The position numbers and the translations under genes were made by a program. A stretch of DNA of 6,364 nucleotides, taken from contig JANZZA010000351.1 in NCBI GenBank assembly GCA_026419655.1, positions 1-6,364 on the forward strand, written 5' to 3'. The notes under the pieces were generated by a model that had not been told where the DNA came from, made no database searches, and was given only the letters and a program-made list of their open reading frames with translations. Position 1 is the stretch's first letter. The number at the start of each line of letters is the position of its first letter. Positions 5,024-6,364 of this stretch are shown here, piece by piece. The DNA comes from Armatimonadota bacterium. GTDB lineage: Bacteria; Armatimonadota; Zipacnadia; Zipacnadales; FEN-943.

Positions 5024-6364
5024 ATGCCCACGCGCAGGACACCTCTGGGCCACAGGTATGTTGCAGGCACGGGGAGGTGGAGTGCCATTGCGCTGGCTGC
5101 TGTCATTCCAGCCTTCCTTGCGGCCGAGGAAGGCGCGGCACCGCGCTGGCTGACAGACCAGACCTATGACACGTATGCGAGCCAGGACCGCGTCCTCAAG
5201 CCCTGGACGCCCGTCCAGGTAGGCGACCGGCGCATCGCCGTGTGGGGCCGAGTAACGACGTGGCGGCCTGAAAGCATCCTGCCGGCCAGCATAACAAGCC
5301 AGGGCGTGGAGCTGCTTGCGGAGCCGATGCGACTGGTCATCACACGGGGCGGCCAGGAACATTTCGTTCCACTCCAGCACTGGCGCGTCACAGAGCAGAA
5401 GAAAAGCGCAGTCAGCATAGTCGCCAGGGGGCGGGTAGCTGGCGTCTCGACGCAAGCAGACATACTTGCCGAATACGATGGCTTTATGCTCATCACGCTG
5501 AAGTTCCCCGACACCGCTGGAGACGTTGATGCGGTGCACATCGTCGCTGGGATGCCCGCCGCCACAACCACTCTCTACCAGACCTTCGCCAGACCCATGG
5601 CGGGATGGATAGGCGATTCGCCGATAAAACTCGCGTGGATGTCTGGCGAGTCTCAGCCGGTAGAAAACCTGGAGCACTGGTCGCGGTCCTTTGACCCCAT
5701 CGCAAATTTCTATCATTGGCTGGGCAACGAAGACCGCGGCCTGGGCTTTGCTTACACAACACTTGAGCACTGGGCACCGGAGACAGAAAACGCCTTCTGT
5801 ACCATTTTTAGGAGCGCGGACAAGCGCAGGGTCATCTACACAATCAACCTCGTCGAGCGGCCCGTGTCACTTGCCGGGCGCACTTTCCAAATCGGCCTGC
5901 AGGCCACCCCCATCAAGCCCCTGCCACCGGACTATCACTCCATGCTCACGACTAGCTGGCGGTGGGAAGATTGGGCGGCCTTACAGCAATTCCCTGACAA
6001 CATAGATGTGGCCATTATCTGGCCGCCGGGGATAATGCGTGGCCTCAATGATCCCTACCACATCAACGCCGAAGCCTTGGAGCGTCACGTAAAACACTGC
6101 CATGAGCGAGGCGTGGCGGCGCTTTTTTCGGGCTGCCCGCAAAAAATCAGCCCCTTCTCCGAGGAGTTTGAGGCGTGGAAAGAAGAGTGGCTGAACCTTC
6201 CTGAATCGGTTCTGGACTGGGAGGGAGCGCCCCACTACCAGAACTGCGGCCGACCGTACTCCCTGCGCAAATGGCTTTTCTACGGCTGGGCAAAGGAGGT
6301 TGTCGAGCGTTTTGGGCTGGAAGGCATCTATTACGACGGGTGGCAGGCGGGGACCATGGCCTGC
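5024..6364 (+). CDS. Exported DUF6067/GH123-like glycoside hydrolase, partial at right edge
   Basis: An open frame of 447 codons runs off the window with no stop. The start is the ATG at 5024: an in-frame TGA directly precedes it, and AGGGAG (5007-5012) lies 11 bases upstream. The N-terminus has basic residues (Arg4, Arg5, Arg11, Arg18) and then a hydrophobic stretch, WSAIALAAVIPAFLAA (19-34), consistent with a Sec signal peptide. Residues ~40-220 look like the beta-rich N-terminal domain. WLGNEDRGLGF (232-242) and FQIGLQATPIKPLP (288-301) are, from my knowledge of the family, hallmarks of DUF6067/GH123-type proteins. After ~302 comes the start of a catalytic barrel, with GIYYDGWQ (Asp438) just before the cut. 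GH123 members are beta-N-acetylgalactosaminidases, but this wider group is largely untested, so the substrate is unknown. The catalytic Asp-Glu pair, if present, would lie outside the window. Confidence 0.82.
   Translation, partial: MPTRRTPLGHRYVAGTGRWSAIALAAVIPAFLAAEEGAAPRWLTDQTYDTYASQDRVLKPWTPVQVGDRRIAVWGRVTTWRPESILPASITSQGVELLAEPMRLVITRGGQEHFVPLQHWRVTEQKKSAVSIVARGRVAGVSTQADILAEYDGFMLITLKFPDTAGDVDAVHIVAGMPAATTTLYQTFARPMAGWIGDSPIKLAWMSGESQPVENLEHWSRSFDPIANFYHWLGNEDRGLGFAYTTLEHWAPETENAFCTIFRSADKRRVIYTINLVERPVSLAGRTFQIGLQATPIKPLPPDYHSMLTTSWRWEDWAALQQFPDNIDVAIIWPPGIMRGLNDPYHINAEALERHVKHCHERGVAALFSGCPQKISPFSEEFEAWKEEWLNLPESVLDWEGAPHYQNCGRPYSLRKWLFYGWAKEVVERFGLEGIYYDGWQAGTMAC

Noticed and set aside
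5020..5170. ATG at 5020 as a separate small gene
   Set aside because: It has better spacing from AGGGAG, but its ~48-codon frame has no recognisable features and overlaps the hydrolase signal peptide in another frame.
4868..5770. Minus-strand open frame of 300 codons
   Set aside because: It is antisense to the end of thiM and the hydrolase gene, whose plus-strand frame shows clear family motifs and a signal peptide.

Overview
The window holds five protein genes and an unusual amount of repeat-rich intergenic DNA. Two genes lie on the minus strand: a long-form (type 2) orotidine 5'-phosphate decarboxylase (pyrF, 321-1259) and a TIM-barrel sugar phosphate isomerase/epimerase (1794-2549). Three lie on the plus strand: thiamine phosphate synthase (thiE, 3339-3977), hydroxyethylthiazole kinase (thiM, 4169-4984), and an exported glycoside hydrolase of the DUF6067/GH123-like type. 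The hydrolase starts at 5024 and is cut by the right edge. All start codons but one are ATG; thiE uses GTG behind a clear Shine-Dalgarno sequence.

The DNA is GC-rich, with Gram-positive-like purine-rich ribosome binding sites. Type 2 PyrF, a LacI-free sugar epimerase and a DUF6067-type hydrolase together suggest an environmental, carbohydrate-degrading bacterium such as Armatimonadota, Chloroflexota, Planctomycetota-like or deep Firmicutes. This assignment rests on gene content only and is weak.

Layout: 1-320 is non-coding, with a hairpin element of a type I recall as dispersed in several bacterial groups and three smaller inverted repeats. pyrF follows. 1260-1793 is filled by about seven degenerate tandem copies of a ~61-bp unit that cannot be coding. 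A perfect 16-bp palindrome sits just past the epimerase stop. 2550-3338 is the long divergent region. It contains four palindromic C-rich repeats, again ~61-64 bp apart, a 27-bp direct repeat pair 245 bp apart, two hairpins, an operator-like inverted repeat, and a possible structured leader before thiE.

ThiE and ThiM act together: ThiM phosphorylates salvaged thiazole alcohol, and ThiE joins the product to HMP-pyrophosphate to give thiamine phosphate. No thiD and no TPP riboswitch is visible. PyrF performs the last step of UMP synthesis. The epimerase and the exported hydrolase fit a saccharide-degrading lifestyle but have no shown link to the vitamin genes. I see no defence system, transposase, CRISPR array, tRNA or rRNA. 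The least explained material is the repeat DNA flanking the epimerase.
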